Below are positions 12,118 to 22,027 of a stretch of 64,000 nt of DNA, one piece after another (positions within the stretch are counted from its first letter, which is position 1; each line of letters starts with the position of its first letter). A model generated the notes under the pieces. It had not been told where the DNA came from. It did not search any database and worked only from the letters and a program-made list of their open reading frames with translations. The DNA comes from Seiridium cupressi. Its lineage: Eukaryota > Ascomycota > Sordariomycetes > Amphisphaeriales > Sporocadaceae. Position numbers and translations under genes: made by a program. Where the stretch lies: NCBI GenBank assembly GCA_036674765.1, contig JARVKI010000059.1, forward strand, positions 186,001 through 250,000, given 5' to 3'.

Positions 12118-13653
12118 ATGGCGCTATCTAAGGTTAAAGGGATGAATTTATGGATCTCCGTATGGCTATTCGTGTGCCTCGCTTCCCTCACCTCCTCGCA
12201 GAAACGACAGATCTTTAGTAGTTTAAAGTGGCTCATCGCACCGGCGCGATATATGTTACAGAGCGCTACTGTTACAACACAACGGCAGGGAATAAATATC
12301 AATCAGATAGAGGCGATCGGTAACGAAATAAAGACGAGTCGCACGGCAGAAATGAATCAGACAGCAAACACGAATCAGACAATGGAGATGGTGTTGCATC
12401 CCATAATCACGCACATTCCCGAGTTACTGAAAGAATATGGAGAAATATTTAGGGAGTCGACATTAGTGACCTTACCAGATATGGAAAAGAAGCCAAGGCA
12501 AGACGGTCAAGAAGACAATATTAATGTACCACACTCGCCTATCCACCCTGCCTATAATTCTAGGGAGTCTACAGCGGATCACGAACTTACAGACATCTTG
12601 ATTCGGTTAGTTGATACTGAGATTCCGATACTGCTGGGGCTGTCACCCTCTGTCCATGTATCTTCCGATCTTTCTTCAGTCTCCGAATCTATAGTGGATC
12701 AGCTATGCCCTTCAGACTCAACAGGAAAAAACAGGACTACAAATTCAAGCAAAGATAAAGAGGTAGATATTAGGACTTCTGTCTATTGTTCTGTCGTGCG
12801 TTTTACACGCGGTACTTACAAGCTCCCTTCGCCAAGTGAGTCCACACAAGCCTTACAGGCATGGACAGAGATCATACGCAGGGACGTGAAAACAGAAACC
12901 GCAGCATTATTAACGGCTCTTGCTGGGATCCAGGCCCCGGTCAGTCTTGGAAGGCCAAAGAAGTTCTGGTGGGAGTCGTTATTTGGGAGTTTACAAGATC
13001 AACCGAAACAGACGTCAATGGAGTATAAAGACACAGTAGCTAATGCTATCTTCTCTTTCCTGATTCCAAGTCCGTCTCACTGTACAGAATCCATGTCAGC
13101 CATAGTTTTACACGAAAAGCTGCCATCCGACAAGATCCATCTGTTCGATATAAAAAGTCTTATTTCATCTGTCCACACCTTGATATCAGGCTATGAAGCT
13201 GGGGTTCTATCAATCACCGACCAGAACTGGAACAAGCAACCTAAAGAACTTCCTAATAAGACTGTCTTGTGGCAATGGGGTGCCCCCCGGCAACCTGATG
13301 CGAAGACCAAGAGTTGGACATTCAATATAAATTCAAGGACGAAGAAGATAGAAAAGAACCTAGTATCTGATGGAAATCTGATGGTTGTCAAGGCCAGCTT
13401 GAAAGCTCTGGAACAACACAGCGAGATGGATGGCCCGACGAAACTCATTGCGGATAGGATCTGCGCAATTGAAAACCAACGAACTTTGTTATATTCACAA
13501 CTTAAGAGAGACCATGTGAGCAGATGGAGAAAGAATGAGACGATGGGCGAGTCTCAGAAGGAAAGGGGAGGCGAAGGTGTGGAAGTCTCATATGAGTTTC
13601 CGGGGCCAGGTCAATTGGTAAAGCCGATCTTAGATGCATCAAAAGCCTGCTAA
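12118..13653 (+). CDS. Orphan single-exon protein, 511 aa, unknown function
   Basis: An uninterrupted frame of 511 codons from ATG. The first 30 residues contain a hydrophobic stretch (MNLWISVWLFVCLASLTSS) that could be a signal peptide or anchor. Next is a polar segment with repeated NQT motifs (possible N-glycosylation sites near residues 79-89), then mixed alpha-helical sequence ending in charged and Gly/Glu-rich residues. No recognised domain or catalytic motif. Codon choice is rich in TTA, ATA, AGA and other A/T-ending codons, unlike the G/C-ending bias of most genes here. The length of the open frame in such sequence argues against chance. It may be a lineage-specific or transferred gene. 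No intron is needed. Confidence 0.6.
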   Translation: MALSKVKGMNLWISVWLFVCLASLTSSQKRQIFSSLKWLIAPARYMLQSATVTTQRQGININQIEAIGNEIKTSRTAEMNQTANTNQTMEMVLHPIITHIPELLKEYGEIFRESTLVTLPDMEKKPRQDGQEDNINVPHSPIHPAYNSRESTADHELTDILIRLVDTEIPILLGLSPSVHVSSDLSSVSESIVDQLCPSDSTGKNRTTNSSKDKEVDIRTSVYCSVVRFTRGTYKLPSPSESTQALQAWTEIIRRDVKTETAALLTALAGIQAPVSLGRPKKFWWESLFGSLQDQPKQTSMEYKDTVANAIFSFLIPSPSHCTESMSAIVLHEKLPSDKIHLFDIKSLISSVHTLISGYEAGVLSITDQNWNKQPKELPNKTVLWQWGAPRQPDAKTKSWTFNINSRTKKIEKNLVSDGNLMVVKASLKALEQHSEMDGPTKLIADRICAIENQRTLLYSQLKRDHVSRWRKNETMGESQKERGGEGVEVSYEFPGPGQLVKPILDASKAC

Positions 13654-14712
13654 ATGTTGGTTAATGATCCGAAATGACACTTATGCTTCCAGTGATATAT
13701 ATTAGTCTCTAAAGAGAAAGGAAATTCTTGTTGCTCTAGCACAAGTACGCTTGGCTGGTTATGGTGAATATCACTTCTGTCATCACAGGTATAGTAGTCA
13801 TACCGATACAATTTTGCCAATGAAAGTGGCGATTCCATCAAACAGATCTCTTTCTCGAGTTCAGTTCCCGTTACCATTTATCGTGATTGGCTACCTCTTG
13901 GTTGAAGGTAGCAATCACGATGATGGTTCTGTTCGACTGACTTGGCAACATCCAATTGAGTCACAAATTCTCTTTCGAAACGTGGTCGTCACAAGAAATT
14001 ACGTCTTCAGGAACTTGCTACATATCTCCTGGCTTCCTTAATCACCGATCCTTATGTCAGATGTGTGGTACATCAAAAGTTCATAGGCGATTGTGGAAGA
14101 GAGTGGAATACGACTCGGCTGAAAGCTTTTGCCAATGAACCCTGGAAACGTTCAATCTAACTACTACGCAGTAACCTACTGCTATGAGGCCAGGCGGCGC
14201 TTTACAATTTGAAGCTCTCATACCCTTATTGATATGACTGCTTTATCGAAAAGAAATGGGCCTCGGTGGAGCGCAACGTTCTTGGGCTATTTCGGTAAAC
14301 TTCGGCGTCCAATTTTCTTATCATGTGTGACTTTTCGAGTATGATAATAATCCTCAAGGTCTTTGTCGTCTTCCTCTCTCAAGCTGTTCATGTTGTGCAA
14401 GAAGCTCAATGAGACTTCGACAGCTTTGAACCAAGTTGATCAGGATCATGGCTTGCTGCAAGGTCCCACATGCCCCTGTCTCTGTTACGACAAGGGTCTG
14501 CTACGGAAGTACGAAAACCCGGCGAAGTGCATCCGGTGTTGATTTTCAGCGAAGGCCGCGCGATCTGACGTTCGCGAACATACACTAATGAGCAATCTTC
14601 TCGAGGCTTTTGTAAGCCTGTGACTTCACCAGCCAGCAAGGAGTTAGCCGGCAAGCGCATGGCGGGACCAGGACTCTACCTAGCTGGGAAACGCGAGGTC
14701 AAAGACATCAAT
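13654..14712. other. Intergenic, no gene seen
   Basis: About 1 kb between the orphan ORF and the methyltransferase relic. Frames are short and not protein-like. The last few hundred bases probably held the promoter of the relic. Confidence 0.5.
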
Positions 14713-15655
14713 ATGACCGGTAGCATACCAAAAGAAAAGATCCACCTCAAGGGGCCCTTCTCCTGGTGGTCTTGTTCAGGCCAGAGACTCTCAGAATCCC
14801 ACCCCGATTCTCGGTGACCCATACGCCAAGCAACTGCTAGACCGTTGCGACGTCGATCTTGATGCTACGCAGTTCAGTTTCACTACAGACGACCGCTATA
14901 TCACCTGGATTGCTAATCGCTCCAAGCGCTTTGACCAGTGGTGCCAGGATTTCTTGGACCCGTATCAAGAACCTGTAACATTACTGCATCTAGGGTGTGG
15001 ACTCGACTGCCGGTACCTCCGAGTGAAACACCGTCCCGAGAACGAGGTACGATGGCATGACCTCGATCAACTCATGGTTGTAGATCTGTGGAACAGGCTG
15101 ATCCCCGGTCCCGTGGAAAGGGACTACGCTTTACGAACTCTGGATGTCACCAACAATGGCTGGTTCCGCAATGTGTCGGCAGGCAGACTGACACTGATAG
15201 TTGCGGAGAGATTGATGCCATATCTAGAACCGGAACAGGGCCAGAAACTCATACACGATTTGGTCGACTATTTTGGTGCTCCAAGCACAGAGACTGGCCG
15301 TAAGAGCCAGCTGGACTTCGATAGGCTGGGAAGTCTATCAGTGTGGCTCACTGGCTATATCAAAGCTCCCGGGACAAGCAAAGCGGCATTCAAGTGGGGT
15401 GTGGATGAACCTGAGCAAATCCAAGAGCTTCATCCAGGACTCGCACTTAAGGATCGAGTTCTCTGGAGCGAGTATATGAGTAGCCATCCTCCACTCTTCG
15501 GAAAATATGGTACGGCATCGGCATCTGCGATGCCTTCATTTGAGAAGAACATCCAATTCTGGAGGTTTGACTTTAAACGGCTACGACGTAACTATTGGAA
15601 ACATTGTCACTGTCACGTGGTGTATGGTGGGATAAGGGATAAAGGACAATTGTAG
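14713..15655 (+). pseudogene. TcmP/LCM-family O-methyltransferase, frameshifted
   Basis: Family members are SAM-dependent carboxyl or O-methyltransferases of the leucine carboxyl methyltransferase superfamily, common in natural-product pathways. The N-terminus MTGSIPKEKIHLKG is in one frame, the next strand LLVVLFR in a second, and the main body in a third. The body begins about 14790 with SQNPTPILGDPYAKQLLDR and continues with VTLLHLGCGLDCRYLR (SAM-binding GCGLDSR-like motif), WHDLDQ and IVAERLMPYLEP. Two small indels at about 14750-14785, with no splice signals, explain this better than introns. The body (14800-15590) is otherwise open. The last 20 or so residues run into the foldback repeat, so the natural C-terminus is replaced or followed by repeat sequence. 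Confidence 0.7.
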
Positions 15656-15864
15656 CACGAAGTGCTGCAACTGTCAAGGGTTTCATGTAGACAAAGGATT
15701 AGGTTCATACTTAATAAGAACGAGCTAAAGAAGAGTTGCAGCACTTCGTGCTACAACTGTTCTTTATCCCATATCCCACCATACACCACGTGACAGCAAC
15801 TATTCTCTAGCCTGTTCTTGTTAAATATGAACCTAATCCTTTGTTTATATGAGATCCTTGACAG
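15610..15864. repeat. Foldback element with two nested inverted-repeat pairs
   Basis: Arm A (15610-15672, 63 nt, starting ctgtcacgtggtgtatgg) is repeated almost perfectly in inverted orientation at 15734-15796. A second arm B (15671-15721, containing acaaaggattaggttcata) is inverted at 15814-15864. The order is A, B, A-inverse, B-inverse. The arms contain an internal palindrome (gtagcacgaagtgct). The element overlaps the end of the methyltransferase relic and lies 256 bp upstream of the next gene. It resembles a non-autonomous, MITE-like element; no target-site duplication was established. Confidence 0.85.
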
Positions 15865-16120
15865 TCACGCCTTTAGTCTTCCCTTTGTTGCTTTATCTAT
15901 TTACAAACTTGCAGCTGATTCATTTTCCCCATCGACTGTTATTACAATTAAGTTGTCCTTTTAATACTATAACAATGGAAGAACCCAAACGAGCAGTTCG
16001 ACTATTGCCTAAATTTCAATCAACTGTGGTATATAAAGCCTTGTAACCGTAATTTGAAATTTTAGTCAATCATTAACAAACCTGTTCGGATTAACAAATA
16101 TTTGCGCTACCACTTACCAA

Positions 16121-18421
16121 ATGGCATCCGCAACCCGTCACATTATCCGACATGGATTCTCGGGCTTTGGTCCTAGAAGTGCTCTACTTGTTATGGATGT
16201 GGTAATCGCATACCTCACTGAACGTCAGCAATTTAACAATATGGGCCTTGAGATAGAGCTGTTTGTCTTCGATAAGAACGACGCTTCTAACGCAGGCGCT
16301 GGCACTGCGTGGCAGACACTGTGCGACGCAACTCCAAATTCCGGTGTTACCTCGGCAGTTACACTGCCAGGCTCTACCGTCATTCCAAATCAGGATATCG
16401 TAGCAGCTGCCAGTGACCTGGCCAGCGCTGTTGCTCAAGAGCTCCACGATAACCGTGCGGTGCATGAGGATGAGATGCGCCAAAGGAACCCTGCAGCGTA
16501 TGCTTTACTCAATCAGGCTACCCGAATAGATGGTAGCGTTATGACAAGCACTGCTTGTGCCACTAGGGGCTTAATTGGCAAAGTGCAGCGTACTAACATT
16601 GATAAAGTCGTCGACTTTGTGAGAGCACATGTCCCTGAGATTCGAATATTGTTCAAGTTCGAACACACCATAGTTGGCGCCGATTTTTCAAGTCCAACCC
16701 AACCACGTCTTATTGCGCGACGAAACGATAGCATACAGCCCGAGGCATATCCATTTGATTTTGTTCATTTGGCGAATGGACCAACAGCAGAGATACCCGT
16801 CTCATCAGAAGTAAGGCCACGCACCTTTTCATCCGTACCAAACGCTAATTCCATTCGAGACTTCCTTGGAAAGCACGAGCTACTTGATGACAAGACTAAG
16901 CTAATAAAGAGAGGCGCAAAGATTGCTATTGCCGGAATGAGGCTTTCGGCTTATGATCTTGTCCCAATTATCATGGCCATGACCGATATGATTGAAACAA
17001 AAGCCGGAAGCTGGGTCTTGAATAAGAAAAGGATAGCAGGATATCAGGGAGTGCTTACGTTCATTGGTCGCTCTGATGGAGATCCGGCACCCCCACGACA
17101 TGCTCACACAATGCATTGGCCCGATGGAGAGTCCTTCCTTACCACAGAAGAAGTGCATGCTATAATGCTACAACGAGACTTTGATTGGCTATCATTGGCG
17201 GCGCCTCTACTGACAGCCAATACCGCCGCCAGACTCGGCGTGCCTCCATCGCAGATTGAGTTGCCGACGACGACCAAGGAGAGTATGTTGGAATATCATA
17301 ACCAGAACAACGAATACCGCGCAGGTAACCTTACAAGCGCCGGGTTGCTCCGAGCAGGCCAGCTAGCATTGATTGGAGGTTTTGGTTTAGAGTCCGACCC
17401 CGACACCGCGGAGGCCCAGCTAGTTGCCAAGGCACCTTTAACTCGAGAGGGGCGCGCTGGTTTTCCAACGCGAAAGTCGGCCGCAAATGATATTACACAG
17501 GCTCGTGTCGCCATTCAATCGCCCAACAGCGAGTTCTTTGCCCATTGGAAAAAGGCGTGGTCGCTCGATAACGCGTCGCCAGTTGAAATCCAAGATTTAA
17601 TTGCTCAGTTATTCGGCCTTGGTGTTGCGACTTTCGTCCAAGCAAATTTCGACGAAATCCATCTCCAGCAGCAGAGTTCACGTGTCGTATTGCATGATCA
17701 GTCTTTTGATGTGTTATTCGCCCCGAAGACCATGACCCGCAGCGCAGATGTATTGCTTACGAGCCTGAAGGGCAAAGTCAAAGAGATTGTACCCGGCGTT
17801 CCAGAATACATAAAAGGCCGATTTCTCCAGTCCCTTGGGGGAGAGCCGATACATGCCCTAGATGTTGGCCTCGGAGGCCACGGTGAGACTGTCAGTCTAT
17901 CGTATGGACAGACGTCGATAGTTGGACTTCAGTCATTCGATATACATAATCACGCCTCAGCTGCCGACTGGGCTGCGACAGCCTCTCGAATGCTTGTTAT
18001 ATTGAGCGCCATGAATGCGGCCGGAGATGCAACAGCGTTACAGACGCTCATCAAAACGTATGGAAATAATAATCTGCCCCCTAGCCGGGATTTTCACATA
18101 GAAACTGCCATGTTCGAAGACGCGTGGAGAGAAGCACAAGAGAAGGCCTGCTTTGTGCGCGTGTGTACAGCGTTTTCGGAGAAAGAACGCGTAAGTGACT
18201 ACACACATCACATCTCTAGCCCGGAAACACGTCGAACATGTATTGCCTTTCTGGACCTAGTGCGACCTGGGGCTCAGAGATCTTACCAAGAAGAATTGAG
18301 TGGAATCCCAGCATTTGATCCTATTCACAAAAGGCAATTCTACATGAAGCGCCACCTTGATTTTACCCCTGTGGAAATGGAGAGGCTTTGGCAGCTCATT
18401 TTGAAAGGCAATTCGGTATGA
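16121..18421 (+). CDS. FAD-NAD(P)-binding protein (NAD_binding_9-like), intronless, 766 aa
   Basis: A single 766-codon frame from ATG. The N-terminus has a dinucleotide fold: HGFSGFGPRSALLVMDVV, the GxGP variant used by the FAD/NAD(P)-binding_9 family, with the strand-2 acidic end IELFVFDKNDASNAGAGTAW. A second nucleotide-binding-like stretch is AKIAIAGMRLSAYDLVPI (about residues 266-283). The region GNLTSAGLLRAGQLALIGGFG and the C-terminal half are not assigned. Relatives are mostly uncharacterised proteins of bacteria and fungi; the reaction is unknown, probably flavin-dependent. Lack of introns in 2.3 kb, unlike most neighbours, and isolation beside a repeat are compatible with transfer, but this is not proved. 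The leader (15865-16120) shows no gene. Confidence 0.75.
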   Translation: MASATRHIIRHGFSGFGPRSALLVMDVVIAYLTERQQFNNMGLEIELFVFDKNDASNAGAGTAWQTLCDATPNSGVTSAVTLPGSTVIPNQDIVAAASDLASAVAQELHDNRAVHEDEMRQRNPAAYALLNQATRIDGSVMTSTACATRGLIGKVQRTNIDKVVDFVRAHVPEIRILFKFEHTIVGADFSSPTQPRLIARRNDSIQPEAYPFDFVHLANGPTAEIPVSSEVRPRTFSSVPNANSIRDFLGKHELLDDKTKLIKRGAKIAIAGMRLSAYDLVPIIMAMTDMIETKAGSWVLNKKRIAGYQGVLTFIGRSDGDPAPPRHAHTMHWPDGESFLTTEEVHAIMLQRDFDWLSLAAPLLTANTAARLGVPPSQIELPTTTKESMLEYHNQNNEYRAGNLTSAGLLRAGQLALIGGFGLESDPDTAEAQLVAKAPLTREGRAGFPTRKSAANDITQARVAIQSPNSEFFAHWKKAWSLDNASPVEIQDLIAQLFGLGVATFVQANFDEIHLQQQSSRVVLHDQSFDVLFAPKTMTRSADVLLTSLKGKVKEIVPGVPEYIKGRFLQSLGGEPIHALDVGLGGHGETVSLSYGQTSIVGLQSFDIHNHASAADWAATASRMLVILSAMNAAGDATALQTLIKTYGNNNLPPSRDFHIETAMFEDAWREAQEKACFVRVCTAFSEKERVSDYTHHISSPETRRTCIAFLDLVRPGAQRSYQEELSGIPAFDPIHKRQFYMKRHLDFTPVEMERLWQLILKGNSV

Positions 18422-19294
18422 AAAATGGAGCGGCTTAGGCAGTGTAAACTAGACAATCCGTAGTGGCTCAACGGCATAATCGCTCTCAGAATCAGAATCA
18501 GCTAGGCTGTAGAGACGCGGTAAATTTCTTCTGGCATAGATAATCACGATAACAGAAATAGTCTCAAGCGAAGCAGCTTTCTAAGAGATAAAACGTTCCC
18601 AACAATTGGTTCTCTAAGGTCTTTGAGAAACGGTCGAGTGAGGCTAAATCGTGCACAAATTGTGCCAATGAATTCGATAACTTGTCTTATCTGGCTTAAG
18701 AGATTGTAAAGTCTAATTCAGACGTCATCGATCGTTGAGTGCTGAAACTAGGAGCAATCAGTCCCAAACGAATCATCGGCGGCAGAATCCCAAATTACGG
18801 GCTCTGTGCAGCTGCCGGGTGAAGTCAGCGCTTCTGACTGAATCTGTATACGCTTTGCAGAGCACACTGCCACAGCAGGCCAATCACAAGGACCGAACTC
18901 CGGATCTCATGTGCCGTTACCTCCTTTGGTTCTTTAACCGGGTTCCCGCTCGAGAGGTTTGATAGCTCTGTCCCTGTTTTGCCGGATTCGCGGTCCGGAA
19001 TAAGGGTAAAACGGCGCAAAAAATGAGTGCGGCTGCCAATCAGCACGTAAAAGATTAGTCTCTCAGGTAGATTAATCAAGTGGAGGTAGCGGTTTGTGAT
19101 ATTAAACCTACATTATCCGTGGGGCTGGGCAAGGTGGCTATAAGAGAGCCTTGCTCCACGCCCCATTCCCTATGCTCCATGCTCCGTATCCTGAACAATT
19201 TAGGTGAGGCAATACGTGCGCAATCGAACTGGTTCCAAAATAATCTTCCAGTCTTCCATCACCTTCTGAAGCTATAGCTTGAACTGTCGCGATC
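18422..19294. other. Intergenic, no gene seen
   Basis: Between two plus-strand genes. A D-arm-like string near 18463 does not extend to a tRNA. Nothing else supported; it includes the promoter of the LPMO gene. Confidence 0.55.
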
Positions 19295-20039
19295 ATGTTT
19301 GGCCACGTTTTCACACTCCAGGCATTTGCCAGCACAGTCCTAGCGCACGGATACGTTTCCTCGCCGGCCGTTCGTCAGCCCGGCAACGCTGCTGTTGCTG
19401 CATGTGGGAGTTCCGTCGTGGACAACATCAGAAACGATAATGTATATTCCCTCTGAACTCTCTATCGTATTGTCTCGAGAGTTTACCTTGCATGCGAACG
19501 TGTCAATCCAGATAACCCAGCTAACACGCAACAGACATCCCATGTGGAAGGCCTTCCTGAGCTCGCAGCTCAGGACAGTGGATACAACAGCACGCTTTGC
19601 AATCTGTGGCTCTGCCGGGGGTTGCAATATGCCGACAACGCCGCCAACGTGCAGAAATACGTGCCTGGCCAGGTCGTCAGCTTGAAAGTGAAGCTCACGA
19701 TCCCGCACACGGGTAACGCGAACGTCAGCGTAGTCGATTCCAAGACGAACGAGATCTTGGGCCAGCCTCTAGTGAGTTGGGATCAGGGTTACGCCGATGA
19801 GAAGGCGTTCTATGCTGGCACCACACCGAAAGATCAGGTCGACTTCAATGTTACGATCCCTGGAGATCTAGGGACCAGCTGCGCGGTGGATGGGGCGTGT
19901 GTAAGTTCTACTATTCCCGTATCTAAGCGAATGTCCTAGCCTGATATACATGTTGTAGGTTTTACAGTGGTGGTGGTATGGAACAGGTGTGACACAGAGT
20001 TATGAGTCCTGCGTGGATTTTACCGTGGCAGATCCTTGA
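19295..20039 (+). CDS. Secreted LPMO-like copper protein (LPMO_10 / AA16-like), 197 aa
   Basis: Three exons, 19295-19441, 19535-19900 and 19959-20039, total 198 codons. Introns are 93 and 58 nt with canonical ends. A 17-residue signal peptide ends in VLA, so the mature protein starts with His18 (HGYVSSPAVRQPG), as needed for the copper histidine brace. The second brace histidine is probably His107 in TIPHTGNANVSVVD. Paired cysteines (CNLWLC, TSCAVDGAC, YESCVDFTV) and the tryptophan-rich WWWYGTG strand match small fungal members annotated as chitin-binding type-4/LPMO_10. The family oxidatively cleaves polysaccharide; the AA16-type assignment is from memory. No carbohydrate-binding module or GPI tail is visible. 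Confidence 0.82.
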
Positions 20040-20259
20040 GGTGGATGCGAGGTAATCTTTTCCTTGAGAACCTTGCAAGGTTCTTCAGCGTTTTGATGTT
20101 CCTCAAGCTGGTTCTCGTCTCCAGATACGTTACAGCAACGGTTACATCTATAATTTGGCTCTTTTTAAGCGCGGTAAATATGCTCTCTTGAAGAATGATT
20201 AGTCTAACTTCAATGATGGGGAGTGACTAGACCATTTACTTGAGCCTAGAAATCGAAGA

Positions 20260-20670
20260 TCATCCTGGATCAGTGCAGGCTTGGCGGAGTAAGTACTTCG
20301 CTCGTTCACGTTCGAAGAACGGACTGGCGAATTTGAGTTGACTTGGCGGCGGCTCAACCTCCATCCGTTTATTGACATTGCCATCAAAGCGATCTTGTCT
20401 CACTTTGCGCTTCTCCCCGGCGCCGGATTCCCGTACACTGGTCACTGGAGCGTTGTTGGCTTTAGATTCAGAAATCATCCCAACCAAGTTTGAATGATGA
20501 GTGCTTGCACGCAAGTCAATCCATTCCACGAGCATCTCCATTAATCTGTCAATTTCACGTTTTCGTCGTGCAAGGTCGTTTCCAATGTAGTCAGATTGAT
20601 TACTGCCTCGCGTGGATCCAAGAACTGAGCCCAATCTAACCCTCATCGCCATTTCTGATAATATCTTCAC
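20260..20670 (-). CDS. Small hypothetical protein or exon, 136 aa (uncertain)
   Basis: A 136-codon minus-strand frame whose middle (DLARRKREIDRLMEMLVEWIDL) is a plausible amphipathic helix, followed by a basic, disordered segment (GEKRKVRQDR). No domain recognised, and no upstream exon could be joined convincingly. It may be an exon of a larger decayed gene or a chance frame. Confidence 0.3.
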   Translation of the reverse strand: MKILSEMAMRVRLGSVLGSTRGSNQSDYIGNDLARRKREIDRLMEMLVEWIDLRASTHHSNLVGMISESKANNAPVTSVRESGAGEKRKVRQDRFDGNVNKRMEVEPPPSQLKFASPFFERERAKYLLRQACTDPG

Positions 20671-22027
20671 AGGATGGCGGCGACCGGAAAGCGTGCTTCA
20701 AATATGATCTTGTCCTTTCAAGTAGTCGCACACATTCGCCGAGTCGTAGTTGAATATGGAAAACGACGCAAAAACAAGGTTGAGAGGAAACAGGAGTTTT
20801 CTGCCAATGATTCCAAATCAGGTGATCTAGGCAAACTAGACTGTCGGTTGGGCGAAATCAAAAGGCTAATGTGCACAGCGTGGCAGAACATCGCACGCAC
20901 GACATCGCACTGCGATATACACTCAACTACTCGCTATACCGCATCTGCACTAGCGCGCCTGACCGCGTATCTGGCCAAAAAGAAGAAGATTGCTTAGCAA
21001 ACGCAACATAGCTCGGAGATTGTCACGATGGTATAATTGGGTTATGGTCGTTGTCTTTAGACGTGAGTATCTTTGATCCAAGCAAACCGGATTCTGTAAG
21101 GATAATGTAATGCTGCATGGGATGCGTTCAATGCAAACGTAGAACTATGAATGTCAAAATAGCTAATAGTTCTGAGGACTCCGCATTTAGGAGACTAGTT
21201 GAGGTGTTCTTGGCCGTTGTACCAAAGTGACGTATTAGGATGGTAATGATGTTATGGTTTCAGATAGTTATTAGGTCCAATATCCTCCCACCAAGACCTA
21301 GCTGCTTAATGAGCTCGGCGATGCACCAATGTGCGTATACCTCAGCTAAGCTAGAATGGTAGGCAATAAATTGGTGATTATTGAATGATCCGACAATCCA
21401 TATTATGTGAGCGCAGCAGATTTCTCTTTATTCATGATAGCTTCGTGGAACTCTAATTGTCGTATGCCAAATGGGGTACCGAATCCAGATCCTTTTCCCC
21501 ACATTGCTGTATGATGCGAAGAGGTATTCTTCATCTTTCGCAGCCCCAACGGTGTAGTCTGACGCAAATTCCACGCACATGTCTAGCATGGAACCGTCCG
21601 CAAAGCTGCTAAAAGTTGTGAACGACTGCTCTTGTTGTGTAAGAGGAGCACAGAGCGGCAGCGAAGCCTTGCAGCGGACGGTGTCATAGAAGACGAGGAA
21701 TTCGCTCAGCAAGCGGCGGAAGCATACACAAGCAACTCAATTGAACCAATGTATCAGCAGAATCTATTCTGTGACAACCGTGACATTCACCCCATTACCC
21801 CATTACCCCACATCAGGTGAACCCGCTATTTTGTGCCCCACACACTTTCTTTGCCCTTCATCGATGTATCTAAACGCGCTAGAGGGGATCGGACTTGTGC
21901 GCGACCGGACCCAATGTGTACATGTATCCTCGCTTGATGACGAATTGTGCTTTATTTTACTGGCAGAGTAGATTCGAACTGTTTGTGGAGAGATAACCAC
22001 GTCTTACACTGACCATCAATTTCTATC
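20671..22027. other. Intergenic, no firm gene
   Basis: Frames here are short. One minus-strand frame at 21428-21712 has protein-like composition but no motif, start context or partner exon. A small tandem of cccattac-like units lies at about 21789-21812. Confidence 0.45.

Noticed and set aside
10569..13140. Shared 18-mer ccatccgacaagatccat at about 10570 and 13122
   Set aside because: Similarity does not extend beyond the 18 bases on either side; probably chance.
18455..18530. tRNA-like string (tggctcaacggcataatcgc)
   Set aside because: Resembles a D-arm, but no acceptor stem, anticodon arm or T-arm follows at the right spacing.
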